NCBI RefSeq assembly: GCF_016924655.1
Contig: NZ_JAFFJU010000001.1
Span: 1 to 64,000, forward strand
DNA: 64,000 nucleotides
Direction of reading: 5' to 3'
Origin: Sphingomonas arenae
GTDB taxonomy: Bacteria > Pseudomonadota > Alphaproteobacteria > Sphingomonadales > Sphingomonadaceae
Within the stretch, counting starts at the first letter, position 1; every line of letters starts with the position of its first letter. Shown in pieces: positions 1 to 10,174 of the stretch. The position numbers and the translations under genes are program-made. Under the pieces are notes generated by a model. It saw nothing but the letters and a program-made list of their open reading frames with translations, was not told the DNA's origin and did no database searches.

Positions 1-129
1 AACCTGGGCGCGACCGAAGCGATGCGCCAGGACCCGCACCTCGCCAACGGCCTCAACGTGTCGGACGGCAAGATCCGCCACCAGGCCGTCGCCGAAGCCC
101 TCGACCTGCCGTTCGAAGCGGCGGCGTGA
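1..129 (+). CDS. ald: Alanine dehydrogenase, C-terminal fragment
   Basis: The window opens inside a + strand reading frame; the last 42 residues and the TGA stop are visible. The run [20 protein letters not shown] followed by AEALDL matches the conserved C-terminal end of NAD-dependent L-alanine dehydrogenase, which interconverts alanine and pyruvate plus ammonia in the cytoplasm. The nucleotide-binding and catalytic parts lie upstream of the window and cannot be checked. Placed ahead of an aminobutyraldehyde dehydrogenase and a putrescine aminotransferase, it would suit amine-nitrogen recycling through alanine, because many putrescine aminotransferases use pyruvate as amino acceptor. The family call rests only on this tail. 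Confidence 0.72.
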   Translation, partial: NLGATEAMRQDPHLANGLNVSDGKIRHQAVAEALDLPFEAAA

Positions 130-235
130 GCCATCGGCTGGACCGATAGGTCGCAGCTTTCATTATGCGTTTCCGACTTCTTTCCCGTCCTGTGTACCGT
201 CCAAGCCACAGCCAAACCTGGAGCAATCAGGCGCC

Positions 236-1666
236 ATGACCGACATCGCAGGCCTCTTCATCAACGGTCAGTCCGCCAGCGGCGACGGCGATGCGGAGAC
301 CGTCAACGACCCCAGCAACGGCCAGCTGATCGCCCAGCTTCCGGGCGCAAGCCGGCAGCAGGTGGACGCCGCGGTCCAGGCGGCCCACCGCGCCTTTCCG
401 CTCTGGTCCGCCATGACCCCGAAAGAGCGCTCCTGGCGCATGCTCAAGATCGCCGACCGCATCGAGAGCATGACCGACGAACTCGCCGAGCTGGAAATGC
501 GCAACTGCGGCAAGCCGCTCGGCACCGCCAAGGCCGTGGACGTCGGCAACACGGTTGACGTGTTCCGCTTCTTCGCCGGCGCCCTGCGCACGATGGGCGG
601 AATTCCCGCCGGCGAGTACAAGCCGAACCATACCAGCATGCTCCGCCGCGATCCCTTGGGCGTGGTCGCGGGCATCGCGCCCTGGAACTACCCCCTGATG
701 ATGGCCGCCTGGAAGGTCGCGCCCGCCATCGCCGCCGGCAACACGGTCGTCCTCAAACCTTCCGAGCACACCCCGCTCACCGCGCTGAAGCTCGCGGAGA
801 TCTGCGCCGAATACCTTCCCGAAGGCGTGTTCAACCTCGTCACGGGCAACGGCTCGGAGGTGGGCGCGACCCTCGTCTCCCACCGCCTCGTCCGCATGGT
901 CTCGCTCACCGGAGACATTGCGACCGGCCGCAAGGTGATGGAGGCCTGCGCCCCCACCATCAAGCGCACCCATTTCGAACTCGGCGGCAAGGCCCCGGTC
1001 ATCGTCCTCGACGACGCCGACGTGGACGCCGCGGCCGAGGCGATCGTGGATGCCGGCTATTACAACGCCGGCCAGGATTGCACCGCCGCCTCGCGCGTCT
1101 ATGCCCAGGCCGGCATAGAGGAACCGCTGGTCAACGCCATTGCCGAGCGCCTGCAGCGCCTCCGCATGGGCGACCCACGCGACGCGGACACTGCGCTCGG
1201 GCCCCTCATCACCGCCCGCCAGCGCGACCGTGTCGAAGGCTTCGTCCGCCGCGCCGTGACGGACTCCCGCGCGCAGCTCGTGACCGGCGGCAAGGCGGGC
1301 GACGGGCCCGGCTTCTTCTTCCAGCCGACCCTCATTGCCGGGGCCCAGCAGACCGACGAGATCGTCCAGCGCGAAGTCTTCGGACCGGTCGTCTCCGTCA
1401 CCCGCTTCGACGAGGTCCCGCAGGTGATCGACTGGGCCAACGACAGCGAATATGGCCTCGCCTCGTCCATCTGGACCCGCGACATCGGCAAGGCCGGCCG
1501 CATCGCTTCCAGGCTCCAGTATGGCGTCACCTGGATCAACACGCACAGCGTCAACGCCACCGAGATGCCGCACGGCGGGGTGAAGTCCTCGGGCTACGGC
1601 TCGGACCTGTCCATCTACTGCCTGGAACATTACACCACTCCCCGCCACGTCATGTTCAAGCACTGA
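236..1666 (+). CDS. Gamma-aminobutyraldehyde dehydrogenase (ALDH superfamily)
   Basis: A 476-residue NAD(P)+-dependent aldehyde dehydrogenase of full family length. The cofactor-site motif APWNYP is near residue 149, the general base Glu248 lies in FELGGKAP, and the catalytic Cys282 in NAGQDCTA. The sequence style, including MRNCGKPL and the glycine-rich [11 protein letters not shown], fits the gamma-aminobutyraldehyde/betaine-aldehyde subgroup (PatD/YdcW, PuuC). Likely reaction: 4-aminobutanal or its gamma-glutamyl form to the acid, in the cytoplasm. It lies upstream of a PuuD-like hydrolase (gap 7 bases) and a putrescine aminotransferase, which supports a role in putrescine breakdown. The ATG at 236 is preceded by GGAGCAATCAGGC. 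Exact substrate is inferred. Confidence 0.85.
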   Translation: MTDIAGLFINGQSASGDGDAETVNDPSNGQLIAQLPGASRQQVDAAVQAAHRAFPLWSAMTPKERSWRMLKIADRIESMTDELAELEMRNCGKPLGTAKAVDVGNTVDVFRFFAGALRTMGGIPAGEYKPNHTSMLRRDPLGVVAGIAPWNYPLMMAAWKVAPAIAAGNTVVLKPSEHTPLTALKLAEICAEYLPEGVFNLVTGNGSEVGATLVSHRLVRMVSLTGDIATGRKVMEACAPTIKRTHFELGGKAPVIVLDDADVDAAAEAIVDAGYYNAGQDCTAASRVYAQAGIEEPLVNAIAERLQRLRMGDPRDADTALGPLITARQRDRVEGFVRRAVTDSRAQLVTGGKAGDGPGFFFQPTLIAGAQQTDEIVQREVFGPVVSVTRFDEVPQVIDWANDSEYGLASSIWTRDIGKAGRIASRLQYGVTWINTHSVNATEMPHGGVKSSGYGSDLSIYCLEHYTTPRHVMFKH

Positions 1667-1673
1667 GAGGTCC

Positions 1674-2429
1674 ATGGCCCGTCCCGTCCTCGGCATCATC
1701 TGCTGCAACCGCCATGTCGGCGTTGAGCCGGCCCAGGTGGTGATGGAGCGCTATGTCCGCTCCGCCATGACCCATGCCGACGTGGCCGCGCTGCTGGTCC
1801 CCTCGCTGCCCGACCTGATGAGCGCGGCCGAAGTAGCCCCCCGCCTCGACGGCATCCTGCTGACCGGCAGTCCCTCTAACGTGGAAAGCCACCGCTATGG
1901 CGACGGCGAGGGCAGCGGCCCCTACGACCCCGGCCGCGACGAGATCGCGCTGTCCCTCGTCGAAGCCATGGCGGAACGCCGCAAGCCGGTGTTCGGCATT
2001 TGCCGCGGCTTCCAGGAGATCAATGTCGCATTGGGCGGCACACTGCGCCGCGACACCAGCGAGAATGACGAGCTGATCCGCCATCATGCACCCGCCGGGG
2101 CTGACTTCGACGCCATGTTCGACCACAAGCACCGGGTCTTCCTGAAGGGCGGTGGGATGCTCGCAGCGGCGTTCCGCAAGCCCGAGCTTCACGTGAACAG
2201 CGTTCACTACCAGGGCATCGGCCAGCTCGCGCCCGGCCTGCGCGTCGAGGCCACCGCGCCCGACGGCCTGGTCGAAGCCTATTCCGCCGATCTCCAGGGC
2301 GCCCCTCTGCTCGCCGTCCAGTGGCACCCCGAATGGGACGCCTCCGACCCCGACAGCCAGACCTTCTTCCACCTGCTTGGCCGCGCGCTCCGCGGCGAGC
2401 CCCTCACCGCAAAGGAACACGCCGCATGA
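1674..2429 (+). CDS. puuD: Gamma-glutamyl-GABA hydrolase, PuuD-like (class I amidotransferase fold)
   Basis: A 251-residue peptidase C26/class I glutamine-amidotransferase-like protein. The nucleophile is Cys110 in GICRGFQEINVALGG, and the partner residues are His218 and Glu220 in VQWHPEW; NSVHYQGI before them is also typical of PuuD. In the Puu pathway this enzyme releases GABA from gamma-glutamyl-GABA. It starts 7 bases after the aldehyde dehydrogenase, with GAGAGG as ribosome-binding site, and its stop overlaps the next start (ATGA). No gamma-glutamylputrescine synthetase (PuuA) or oxidase (PuuB) is in the window, so the gamma-glutamylated route would need genes elsewhere. Confidence 0.88.
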   Translation: MARPVLGIICCNRHVGVEPAQVVMERYVRSAMTHADVAALLVPSLPDLMSAAEVAPRLDGILLTGSPSNVESHRYGDGEGSGPYDPGRDEIALSLVEAMAERRKPVFGICRGFQEINVALGGTLRRDTSENDELIRHHAPAGADFDAMFDHKHRVFLKGGGMLAAAFRKPELHVNSVHYQGIGQLAPGLRVEATAPDGLVEAYSADLQGAPLLAVQWHPEWDASDPDSQTFFHLLGRALRGEPLTAKEHAA

Positions 2430-3853
2430 CCGCGCCGCGCCGCAACTACGACATCGCCGAGCTTCGCCGCCTGGACGTGGCTCACCACCTTCCCGCCCAG
2501 CAGGATTACCAGCTGATCGAGGACCTGGGCGGCAGCCGGATCATCACGGCCGCGCTCGATCGCTGCACGATCCAGGACGGCGACGGCAACCAGTTGCTCG
2601 ACGGGATGGCGGGCCTGTGGTGCGTCAACGTCGGCTACGGCCGCGACGAGCTGGCCGACGTCGCTGCAAGCCAGATGCGCGAGCTCCCCTATTACAACAC
2701 CTTCTTCAAGACGGTGACCCCGCCCGCCGTGCTGCTGGCGACCAAGATCGCGGAGCTGACCGAGAACCGCCTGCCGCACGTCTTCTTCAACACCTCGGGA
2801 TCGGAGGCGAACGACACCATCCTGCGCATGGTCCGCCATTATTGGGCGGTGAAGGGCCAGCCCGAGCGCAAGGTCATGATCAGCCGCCACAATGCCTATC
2901 ACGGCTCGACCGTGGCGGGCGTCAGCCTCGGCGGCATGAAGGCGATGCACGCGCAGGGCGACCTGCCCATCCCCGACATCCACCACGTCCGTCAGCCCTA
3001 CTGGTTCGGCGAAGGCCGCGAGCATGATCCGGAGGAGTTCGGCCTGCTCTGCGCCCGCGCCATCGAAGAGGAAATCGAGCGCATCGGGCCCGAGCGCGTC
3101 GCCGCCTTCATCGGGGAACCGATCCAGGGCGCCGGGGGCGTCATCATCCCGCCCGCCAGCTACTGGCCCGAGGTCGAGCGCATCTGCCGCAAGCACGGCA
3201 TCCTGCTCATCTGCGACGAAGTGATCTGCGGCTTCGGCCGCACCGGCAACTGGTGGGGTCACCAGACCGTTGGCGTGAAGCCCGACATGATCGCGATGGC
3301 GAAGGGCCTGTCGAGCGGATACCTGCCGATCAGCGCCGTCGCCGTCTCGGAGGAGATCGTCTCCGTCCTCAAGACCGGCGGCGACTTCGTCCATGGCTTC
3401 ACTTACTCCGGTCACCCCGTCGCCGCCGCCGTGGCGCTCAAGAACATCGAGATCATCGAGCGCGAGGGCCTGGTCGAGCGCACCCGCACCGACACCGGCC
3501 CCTACCTCGCCCAGGCGCTGCAGCGGCTGAAGGGCCATCCGCTGGTCGGCGAAGTGCGCAGCTGCGGCCTGCTCGGCGCTGTCGAGATCGTCTCCAACAA
3601 GCAGACGGGCGCCCGGTTCGGCGGCAAGGAAGGCACCGCCGGGCCGATGGTGCGCGATGCGTGCATCGCCAACGGCCTCATGGTCCGTGGCATTCGGGAC
3701 ACTATTGTCATGTGCCCGCCGCTGGTCATCACGCACGAGCAGATCGATCGCATGATCGACATCATCCAGTGCTCGCTGGACGAGGCCGAACCGCTTCTGC
3801 GCGCGGGTGAGGAGCCTGCCGTGCACGAGGAAGCGGACCTGCCGCTCAGCTGA
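2426..3853 (+). CDS. Putrescine aminotransferase, class III PLP-dependent (SpuC-like)
   Basis: A 475-residue class III aminotransferase. The PLP-binding lysine is Lys293 in AKGLSSGYLP; the preceding DEVICGFGRTG and the N-terminal NTSGSEANDTILRM are standard for the fold. Overall style matches putrescine:pyruvate or related omega-amino-acid aminotransferases. The ATG at 2426 overlaps the puuD stop (ATGA), implying translational coupling; the frame is open further upstream but that part runs through puuD and is not needed. Likely action: putrescine to 4-aminobutanal, feeding the upstream dehydrogenase, with pyruvate to alanine consistent with the neighbouring alanine dehydrogenase. Beta-alanine or taurine as amino donor cannot be excluded. 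Confidence 0.85.
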   Translation: MTAPRRNYDIAELRRLDVAHHLPAQQDYQLIEDLGGSRIITAALDRCTIQDGDGNQLLDGMAGLWCVNVGYGRDELADVAASQMRELPYYNTFFKTVTPPAVLLATKIAELTENRLPHVFFNTSGSEANDTILRMVRHYWAVKGQPERKVMISRHNAYHGSTVAGVSLGGMKAMHAQGDLPIPDIHHVRQPYWFGEGREHDPEEFGLLCARAIEEEIERIGPERVAAFIGEPIQGAGGVIIPPASYWPEVERICRKHGILLICDEVICGFGRTGNWWGHQTVGVKPDMIAMAKGLSSGYLPISAVAVSEEIVSVLKTGGDFVHGFTYSGHPVAAAVALKNIEIIEREGLVERTRTDTGPYLAQALQRLKGHPLVGEVRSCGLLGAVEIVSNKQTGARFGGKEGTAGPMVRDACIANGLMVRGIRDTIVMCPPLVITHEQIDRMIDIIQCSLDEAEPLLRAGEEPAVHEEADLPLS

Positions 3854-3892
3854 GGCTTGTTGCCGGTCGGCCGCGCGGCAATAACGAAGGCG

Positions 3893-5029
3893 ATGAAGCT
3901 TTCGCTCGCCGCGTCGGTCGACGACTATCGTGAACTGGCCCGGCGCCGCCTGCCGCGCCTCCTGTTCGATTATGTCGATGGTGGCTCCTATGCGGAGGAG
4001 ACCCTGCGCCGCAATGTCGCCGACATGCGGGCGGTCACGCTGCGCCAGCGCGTCCTGCGTGACATGTCGCACGTCGACACGGGCACGCACCTGCTCGGCC
4101 ATGACCTCAGCATGCCCTTGCTCCTCGGTCCGGTGGGCTTTGCCGGTATGCTCGCCCGCCGCGGAGAGGTTCAGGCCGCCCGCGCCGCACGCTCCGCAGG
4201 ACTCCCGTTCGTCCTCTCCACCGTCGGCGTCTGCAGCGCGACCGAAGTCACGCGTGATGCCGGCGGGCCGCCCTGGTTCCAGCTCTACATGATCCGCGAC
4301 CGTGGCTTCATGCGCGACCTCCTGCTGAAAGTCGGAGCGCTCGGCTGCCCGGTGCTGGTGCTCACCGTCGACCTCCCCGTGCCCGGCACCCGCTACCGCG
4401 ACATCCGCTCCGGTCTCAACGAACGGCCCGGCGTTGCCAGCAACCTCCGCCGCGTCTGGCAGGGCCTCACTCACCCGGGCTGGCTCCGCGACGTTCAGAT
4501 GGGCGGCAAGCCCCTGCTGTTCGGCAACCTCGAAGGCGCCTGCGAAGGCGCGGACTCGATCCCCGGCATGTGGACCTGGATCCAGCAGAACTTCGATCCG
4601 TCCGTCACGTGGGCGGACCTCGCCTTCATCCGCCAGCACTGGCGCGGACCCATCGTGATCAAGGGCATCCTCGATCCCGACGACGCCCGCACCGCAGTCG
4701 CCGAAGGCGCCGACGCCATCGTCATCTCCAACCACGGCGGCCGCCAGCTCGACTCCGCCGCTTCCAGCATCGCCGCACTCCCGGCCATCGCCGCCGCCGT
4801 GGATCGGCGCATTCCCGTGCTCATGGATGGCGGCGTGCGCTCGGGCCTCGATGTGCTCAAGGCACTCACCCGCGGGGCCGACGCCTGCCTGATCGGCCGC
4901 GCCTGGGCTTACGCATTGGCCGCAGGTGGGGAGGAAGGCGTCAACCGCCTCCTCGCCACCTTCCGCGACGAACTGCGCACCGCCATGATCCTGACCGGGG
5001 TCAATCGCATCGCGGAGGTCCGAGGCTAG
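3893..5029 (+). CDS. lldD: FMN-dependent L-lactate dehydrogenase / alpha-hydroxy acid dehydrogenase
   Basis: A 378-residue TIM-barrel flavoenzyme close to the 381 residues of LldD. The N-terminal motif FDYVDGGSYAEETLRRN, the substrate/FMN segment WFQLYMIRDR, and catalytic His281 in ISNHGGRQLDSAASS are all present; the phosphate-binding MDGGVRSGLDVLKAL follows. It oxidises L-lactate (or another L-2-hydroxy acid) to the oxo acid and passes electrons to the quinone pool at the inner membrane. ATG 3893 is chosen over the in-frame TTG at 3857 because it gives the standard MKLSLAASVDDYRELAR-type start. It lies 39 bases after the aminotransferase and may be co-transcribed. Lactate specificity is inferred. 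Confidence 0.86.
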   Translation: MKLSLAASVDDYRELARRRLPRLLFDYVDGGSYAEETLRRNVADMRAVTLRQRVLRDMSHVDTGTHLLGHDLSMPLLLGPVGFAGMLARRGEVQAARAARSAGLPFVLSTVGVCSATEVTRDAGGPPWFQLYMIRDRGFMRDLLLKVGALGCPVLVLTVDLPVPGTRYRDIRSGLNERPGVASNLRRVWQGLTHPGWLRDVQMGGKPLLFGNLEGACEGADSIPGMWTWIQQNFDPSVTWADLAFIRQHWRGPIVIKGILDPDDARTAVAEGADAIVISNHGGRQLDSAASSIAALPAIAAAVDRRIPVLMDGGVRSGLDVLKALTRGADACLIGRAWAYALAAGGEEGVNRLLATFRDELRTAMILTGVNRIAEVRG

Positions 5030-5083
5030 GCACTCGGCCCGCCCTTCTCTATCTCACCACCGACCCAGTTTCATGAGGTGACC

Positions 5084-6258
<1,175 letters not shown>

Positions 6259-6262
<4 letters not shown>

Positions 6263-7416
6263 GGCACTTCGACGTCCTGATCGTCGGCACCGGTCACGCT
6301 GGCGCAACCACGGCGATCCACCTCCGACAGCTCGGCAATACCGGCAGCATCGGCCTGCTCGGCGAGGAGGAAGAGCTGCCCTACGAGCGCCCGCCGCTCA
6401 GCAAAGACTATCTCGCCGGCAAGAAGAGCGCCGCCGACATCCTCTTCCGCCCGTGCAACTTCAGGGCGGAGCGCGACGTCACTCTCATACCCGGCGAGCG
6501 CGTCGTTTCCATCGACCCTGGAGCACGCACGATCGGCTGCGCCTCCGGTGCCACAATCTCCTACGGGAACCTGGTCTGGACCGCCGGCGGCCGCCCGAAG
6601 CGCGTCGCCGGCGCCCACGTCATCCGCAGCCTCGCCGACGTTGATACCCTACGGGCCGAACTCCCCTCCGCCACCCGCATCCTCATCATCGGCGGCGGCT
6701 ACATCGGCCTTGAAGCGGCGGCGGTCCTGACTAGCCTCGGCAAGCAGGTCACCCTCGCCGAAGCCGCCGACCGCGTCCTCGCTCGCTGCGCCGCCGAGCC
6801 CCTATCGCGCTTTCTAGAGGCGGAGCACCGGGCCCATGGCGTCGACATTCACCTGAACACCTCCTCGATTGACCACAACCAGCATGACCTGGTCATCGCG
6901 GGCATCGGCATCCTCCCCAATGTCGACCCGTTGCTCCAAGCCGGTGCGGAAGGCGCGGACGGCGTCCTGGTCGATGAGCATTGCCGCACTACCTTGCCCC
7001 ACGTCTGGGCGGCCGGCGACTGCGCGCTCCACCACAATCCCTTCGGCCCCGCCCGCCCCATCCGCATCGAATCCGTGCAGAACGCGAGCGACATGGCCAC
7101 CACCATTGCCCGAGCCCTCACCGGCCAGCCCCAGCCGTACCGCGCCGTCCCCTGGTTCTGGTCGAACCAATACGACCTCCGCCTGCAGACCGTCGGCCTC
7201 AGCAACGACCATGACGAGGTCCTCGTCCGCGGCGATCCGGCCACGCGCAAGTTCGCCGTCATCTACCGCCGCGCCGGCCGCGTGATCGCGCTCGACTGCA
7301 TCAACAATGTCCGCGATTATGTGCAAGGCCGCGGCCTGATCGAGAGCGGTGTCGAGGTGGACGCCGCGCTCCTCGCCGACCCGGACCGACCCTTGAAGAG
7401 CCTGCTGGAGAGCTGA
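6259..7416 (+). CDS. FAD-dependent ferredoxin reductase, probable CTG start
   Basis: About 385 residues. It has an N-terminal FAD Rossmann motif (VLIVGTGHAGATTA), the EEELPYERPPLSKDYL block typical of putidaredoxin/rhodocoxin reductases, a central NAD(P)H Rossmann motif (ILIIGGGYIGLEAA) and the FAD motif VWAAGDCA. It would pass electrons from NADH to the adjacent ferredoxin. The start is unusual: no in-frame ATG, GTG or TTG lies at the natural N-terminus. A CTG at 6259 overlaps the thiolase stop (CTGA), with GAGG at 6248-6251 seven bases upstream. A GTG at 6211 would add an arginine-rich 16-residue leader read out of frame from thiolase. The segment after HGVDIHLNTS is also about 15-20 residues shorter than in relatives (estimate from memory). 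Confidence 0.84.
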
Positions 7417-7733
7417 TGCCGATCGTCACCGTCACCACCCGCGATGGCCGCACGAAGGACCTCACCGCTCAGAACGGCCGCTCGCTCATGGAGAACCTGC
7501 GTGCCGGCGGCATCGAGGAGATCCTGGCGCTCTGCGGCGGTTGCTGCAGCTGTGCGACCTGCCACGTCTACGTGGACGAGGATTGGCTTCCCGCCCTGCC
7601 GCCGATTAGCGCCGACGAAGACGATCTGCTCGACAGTTCCGGAGCGCGCCGGCCGAACAGCCGTCTGTCATGCCAGATCAAGGTCTCGGACGCGCTAGAC
7701 GGGATCGCCGTTACGGTCGCGCCCGAGGACTAG
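7416..7733 (+). CDS. [2Fe-2S] ferredoxin, adrenodoxin/putidaredoxin type
   Basis: A 105-residue ferredoxin. The cluster ligands are Cys40, Cys46 and Cys49 (C-X5-C-X2-C in CGGCCSCATCH) and Cys86 in RLSCQI, the pattern of adrenodoxin-like proteins that serve cytochrome P450s and Rieske oxygenases. Two extra cysteines, 43 and 44, lie inside the binding loop. It overlaps its reductase by one base (TGATG), so the two are surely made together. No P450 or oxygenase lies within the window, so the final acceptor is unknown. Its TAG stop shares the CTAG at 7730-7733 with the convergent TonB receptor gene. Confidence 0.9.
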   Translation: MPIVTVTTRDGRTKDLTAQNGRSLMENLRAGGIEEILALCGGCCSCATCHVYVDEDWLPALPPISADEDDLLDSSGARRPNSRLSCQIKVSDALDGIAVTVAPED

Positions 7734-9766
7734 GGCCTCAGAACCAGCCCGAGCCATAGCGTCCGTGGCGTTGCCCGTTCCACCACGCCGCTCCCGCTGA
7801 TGGTCGCAGCGACCTCCTTGTCGAGCAAGTTCTCCGCGCGGAAGGTCAGGCCAAGCCGACGGGTCAGCGGGAGCCCCGCCGACGCGTCGAAGGTCAGCGC
7901 GGCCGGAAGCCGCACGCTGCCAAGATCATCCTCATATTGCTGGCCGACATAGCGGGCCTGCAACGTCGCCCAGCGCTCCTGTTCCTGCCAGCCGAGGCTC
8001 GCTGTTGTGGTCCACCGGGGCGCCTGCGCGGGGCGCAGTCCATCTAGCGGCGCAGCAACTCCACTGGCCGACACCTCCATATCGGCCAAGCTGGCGCTCA
8101 CGCGACCGGTCCACGGCCCCCGCCGAACCTCGCCTTCGGCCTCGATGCCTTGGCTCCGGATCGCATCCAGGTTCTGCCGCTGCCGGTAAGCGCCCCCTGC
8201 AGGCACGAAGCCCACCCCGGGAAACACGCCCGGACCCTCCCCCAGGGTCACATTCGCGATCGCGTCCCGCAGCCGATTGCGGAACAGCGTGAGTTCCAGC
8301 CGTGCGCCGCTCCCTTCCCAGCGCAGCCCTGCTTCGATCCCCGACAGCCGCTCGGAGTCCAGAAAGGCATTCGCAGCCGTCGCATCGCTTCCGGCGCGGA
8401 ACGGACGGAACAGCTCGTTCAGCGTCGGCAGGCGCCAGCCGAGATACCCGGCAGAACGCACGCTCCACCCCTGTCCCAGCGTCAGACCCGCCGCGGCGCG
8501 CGCGGTCGGTCGCCAACCGAACCGATCCGGGAACTGCTGGTCCGCAACGGTCGCTCCCGTCGTCAGCAGCTGCTCGAGGTAGTTTCCGTCAGCAATCCGC
8601 CAGCGGTCCACCCGCCCCGCCCCGCTCAGGGTCAGCGCTCCCTGAGTCACCGTGGCTTCGGCAAACAGGCCGGCGTTGAAGGTTCGACCACCGGACTTGC
8701 GGTCGCGGGTCGCAACCGTCGCGACATAGCTCCCAAGCTCCTCGGACCGCCCGGTCGCCCGTCGTCCGTCCAACCCGACCCGCCACTCTAAACCGGCAGG
8801 AGCTGGCGGGCGCAGTTCGGCGCTCCATCCGACCGCCCGTCCAGGCACGTCGTACTGCAGGGCCGTGCGGCGCGCCTCGGTGCGGTCCGCGTCCGTCCCC
8901 GCGAAGCCGCTCTCGAAGTCACGCAACTGGCCATAGCCGAGCACAGACCAGCCCCAGCGCCCGCGTCCCACAAGGCGGACGGAGGCGTCCAGGCCCTCGG
9001 TCCGGCTCGCCGTGAATGAAAGCCCACGCTCCCGTTCGTCGCGGAAGCCGCTAAAGTTCACCTGCAACTCGGTAGCGGGACCAACAGGACCGCTCCATCG
9101 CAGCCGCCCCGACGCGTTGCGGTAGGGTGCCCGGCGGTCGGCTGGGCCCCGATCCTCCTTGACGATGGGGATGAACCCGTCCCCGCGCGCTGCGGAAGCG
9201 GAGAGGGACAACAGGCCACCCCCGGCCAGTCCCCTCCACGCCGCCCGGGCATCCACCGCCGCGCGGCTGCCGACGTCCAGCGCTCCCGCAATCCCCGGGT
9301 CCGCGGCACTGGTCAGCTCGATCGTTCCGGCAAGCGCCCCAGGTCCCTGAGCAACACTGCCGCCGCCGCGCGTGACCCGCACCTGCGCCAGGGACAGCGG
9401 GTCCAGCGCCGTCCAGGCAATCCAGCCGCCGAACGGGTCCGCTTGCGGGACGCCGTCCAGCAGCACCAGCACTCGGCTAGCGCCATTCCCGGCCAGTCCG
9501 CGCAAAGTCACTCCCTGGCTGGTCGGGTGAGAGGATCGTGCGTCCGACCGCCGAAACAGGTGCACGCCGCCGACCGTCCGGACGATCTCGTCCAGCTGCC
9601 GCGAGGGTGCGTGGGCCAGCTCCTCCTCGGTGACGGTGACCACGCTCAGCAGGCGGTCGGCAGCGGGCTCCGGCAGGGCGCGACCCGTGATGACGATCGG
9701 TTCGGAGGGCGCGTCCAGCATCGCGGCGGCGTTCGGGGCGGCACGCGCCTTTGTCAACGCAGGCAA
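7730..9766 (-). CDS. TonB-dependent outer-membrane receptor, lacking a visible signal peptide
   Basis: A 678-residue TonB-dependent receptor. A TonB-box/plug start (EPIVITGRALPEP) is followed by a plug domain to about residue 160 (VTLRGLAGNGASRVLVLLDG and DPLSLAQVRVTRGGGSVAQG) and a beta-barrel to the end, with TLWLGLVLRP as last strand. The family takes up chelated metals, cobalamin or sugars through the outer membrane. The only start possible is TTG 9766, because TGA lies immediately before it in frame, or an internal ATG at residue 16. Neither gives an export signal, so the gene may be 5'-truncated. It is divergent, 19 bases away, from a YbaN/PCuAC/SCO set, so copper or heme uptake is conceivable. 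The ligand is unknown. Confidence 0.82.
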   Translation of the reverse strand: MPALTKARAAPNAAAMLDAPSEPIVITGRALPEPAADRLLSVVTVTEEELAHAPSRQLDEIVRTVGGVHLFRRSDARSSHPTSQGVTLRGLAGNGASRVLVLLDGVPQADPFGGWIAWTALDPLSLAQVRVTRGGGSVAQGPGALAGTIELTSAADPGIAGALDVGSRAAVDARAAWRGLAGGGLLSLSASAARGDGFIPIVKEDRGPADRRAPYRNASGRLRWSGPVGPATELQVNFSGFRDERERGLSFTASRTEGLDASVRLVGRGRWGWSVLGYGQLRDFESGFAGTDADRTEARRTALQYDVPGRAVGWSAELRPPAPAGLEWRVGLDGRRATGRSEELGSYVATVATRDRKSGGRTFNAGLFAEATVTQGALTLSGAGRVDRWRIADGNYLEQLLTTGATVADQQFPDRFGWRPTARAAAGLTLGQGWSVRSAGYLGWRLPTLNELFRPFRAGSDATAANAFLDSERLSGIEAGLRWEGSGARLELTLFRNRLRDAIANVTLGEGPGVFPGVGFVPAGGAYRQRQNLDAIRSQGIEAEGEVRRGPWTGRVSASLADMEVSASGVAAPLDGLRPAQAPRWTTTASLGWQEQERWATLQARYVGQQYEDDLGSVRLPAALTFDASAGLPLTRRLGLTFRAENLLDKEVAATISGSGVVERATPRTLWLGLVLRP

Positions 9767-9785
9767 TCACCTGTAGCGAGGCCGC

Positions 9786-10136
9786 ATGCGCCGCCCGCTC
9801 TATCTCCTCGGTGGCTGGCTGGCGTTTGGCATCGGCGCTGTCGGCATCGTCCTGCCCCTGCTGCCCACCGTGCCGTTCTGGATCCTTGCGGCCTTCTGCT
9901 TCTCCCGCAGCAGCCCCCGGCTGGAACGGTGGCTGGTCGAGCATCCGCGGCTCGGCCCTCACGTTCGGGGATGGCGGGAGCGAGGGGCGATCAGCCGCAC
10001 CGGCAAGCGCGCGGCGGCGGTAGCGCTGATCTTCAGCAGCATCTTGGGCTTCGTCGCGCTCAGCCTGCCCTGGTCATTGATCCCCGCCGCCTGCTGCGCC
10101 GGGGCGGCCGCCTTCGTCCTCTCGCGCCCGGGTTGA
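9786..10136 (+). CDS. DUF454 (YbaN-like) inner-membrane protein
   Basis: A 116-residue membrane protein. The N-terminal hydrophobic stretch LYLLGGWLAFGIGAVGIVLP, the conserved LPLLPTVPFWILAAFCFSRS and the cytoplasmic ERWLVEHPRLGPHVRGW are diagnostic of the DUF454/YbaN family; two more hydrophobic stretches follow (about residues 75-112). The function of this family is not established; members are often near heme- or metal-handling genes. Here it heads a run with PCuAC and SCO copper chaperones (gap 38 bases), suggesting a supporting role in copper or cytochrome oxidase handling, which is inference only. Confidence 0.85.
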   Translation: MRRPLYLLGGWLAFGIGAVGIVLPLLPTVPFWILAAFCFSRSSPRLERWLVEHPRLGPHVRGWRERGAISRTGKRAAAVALIFSSILGFVALSLPWSLIPAACCAGAAAFVLSRPG

Positions 10137-10174
10137 CCCTTGGCAGGCGCGCCGGACGGCTTAGATAGCGCGAC

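Noticed and set aside
227-1708. Antisense frame under the aldehyde dehydrogenase
   Set aside because: Typical GC-driven shadow of a confident gene.
2279-4735. Long antisense open frame (about 818 codons) under the aminotransferase and lldD
   Set aside because: Antisense mirror of two well-identified genes; no domain or ribosome-binding site.
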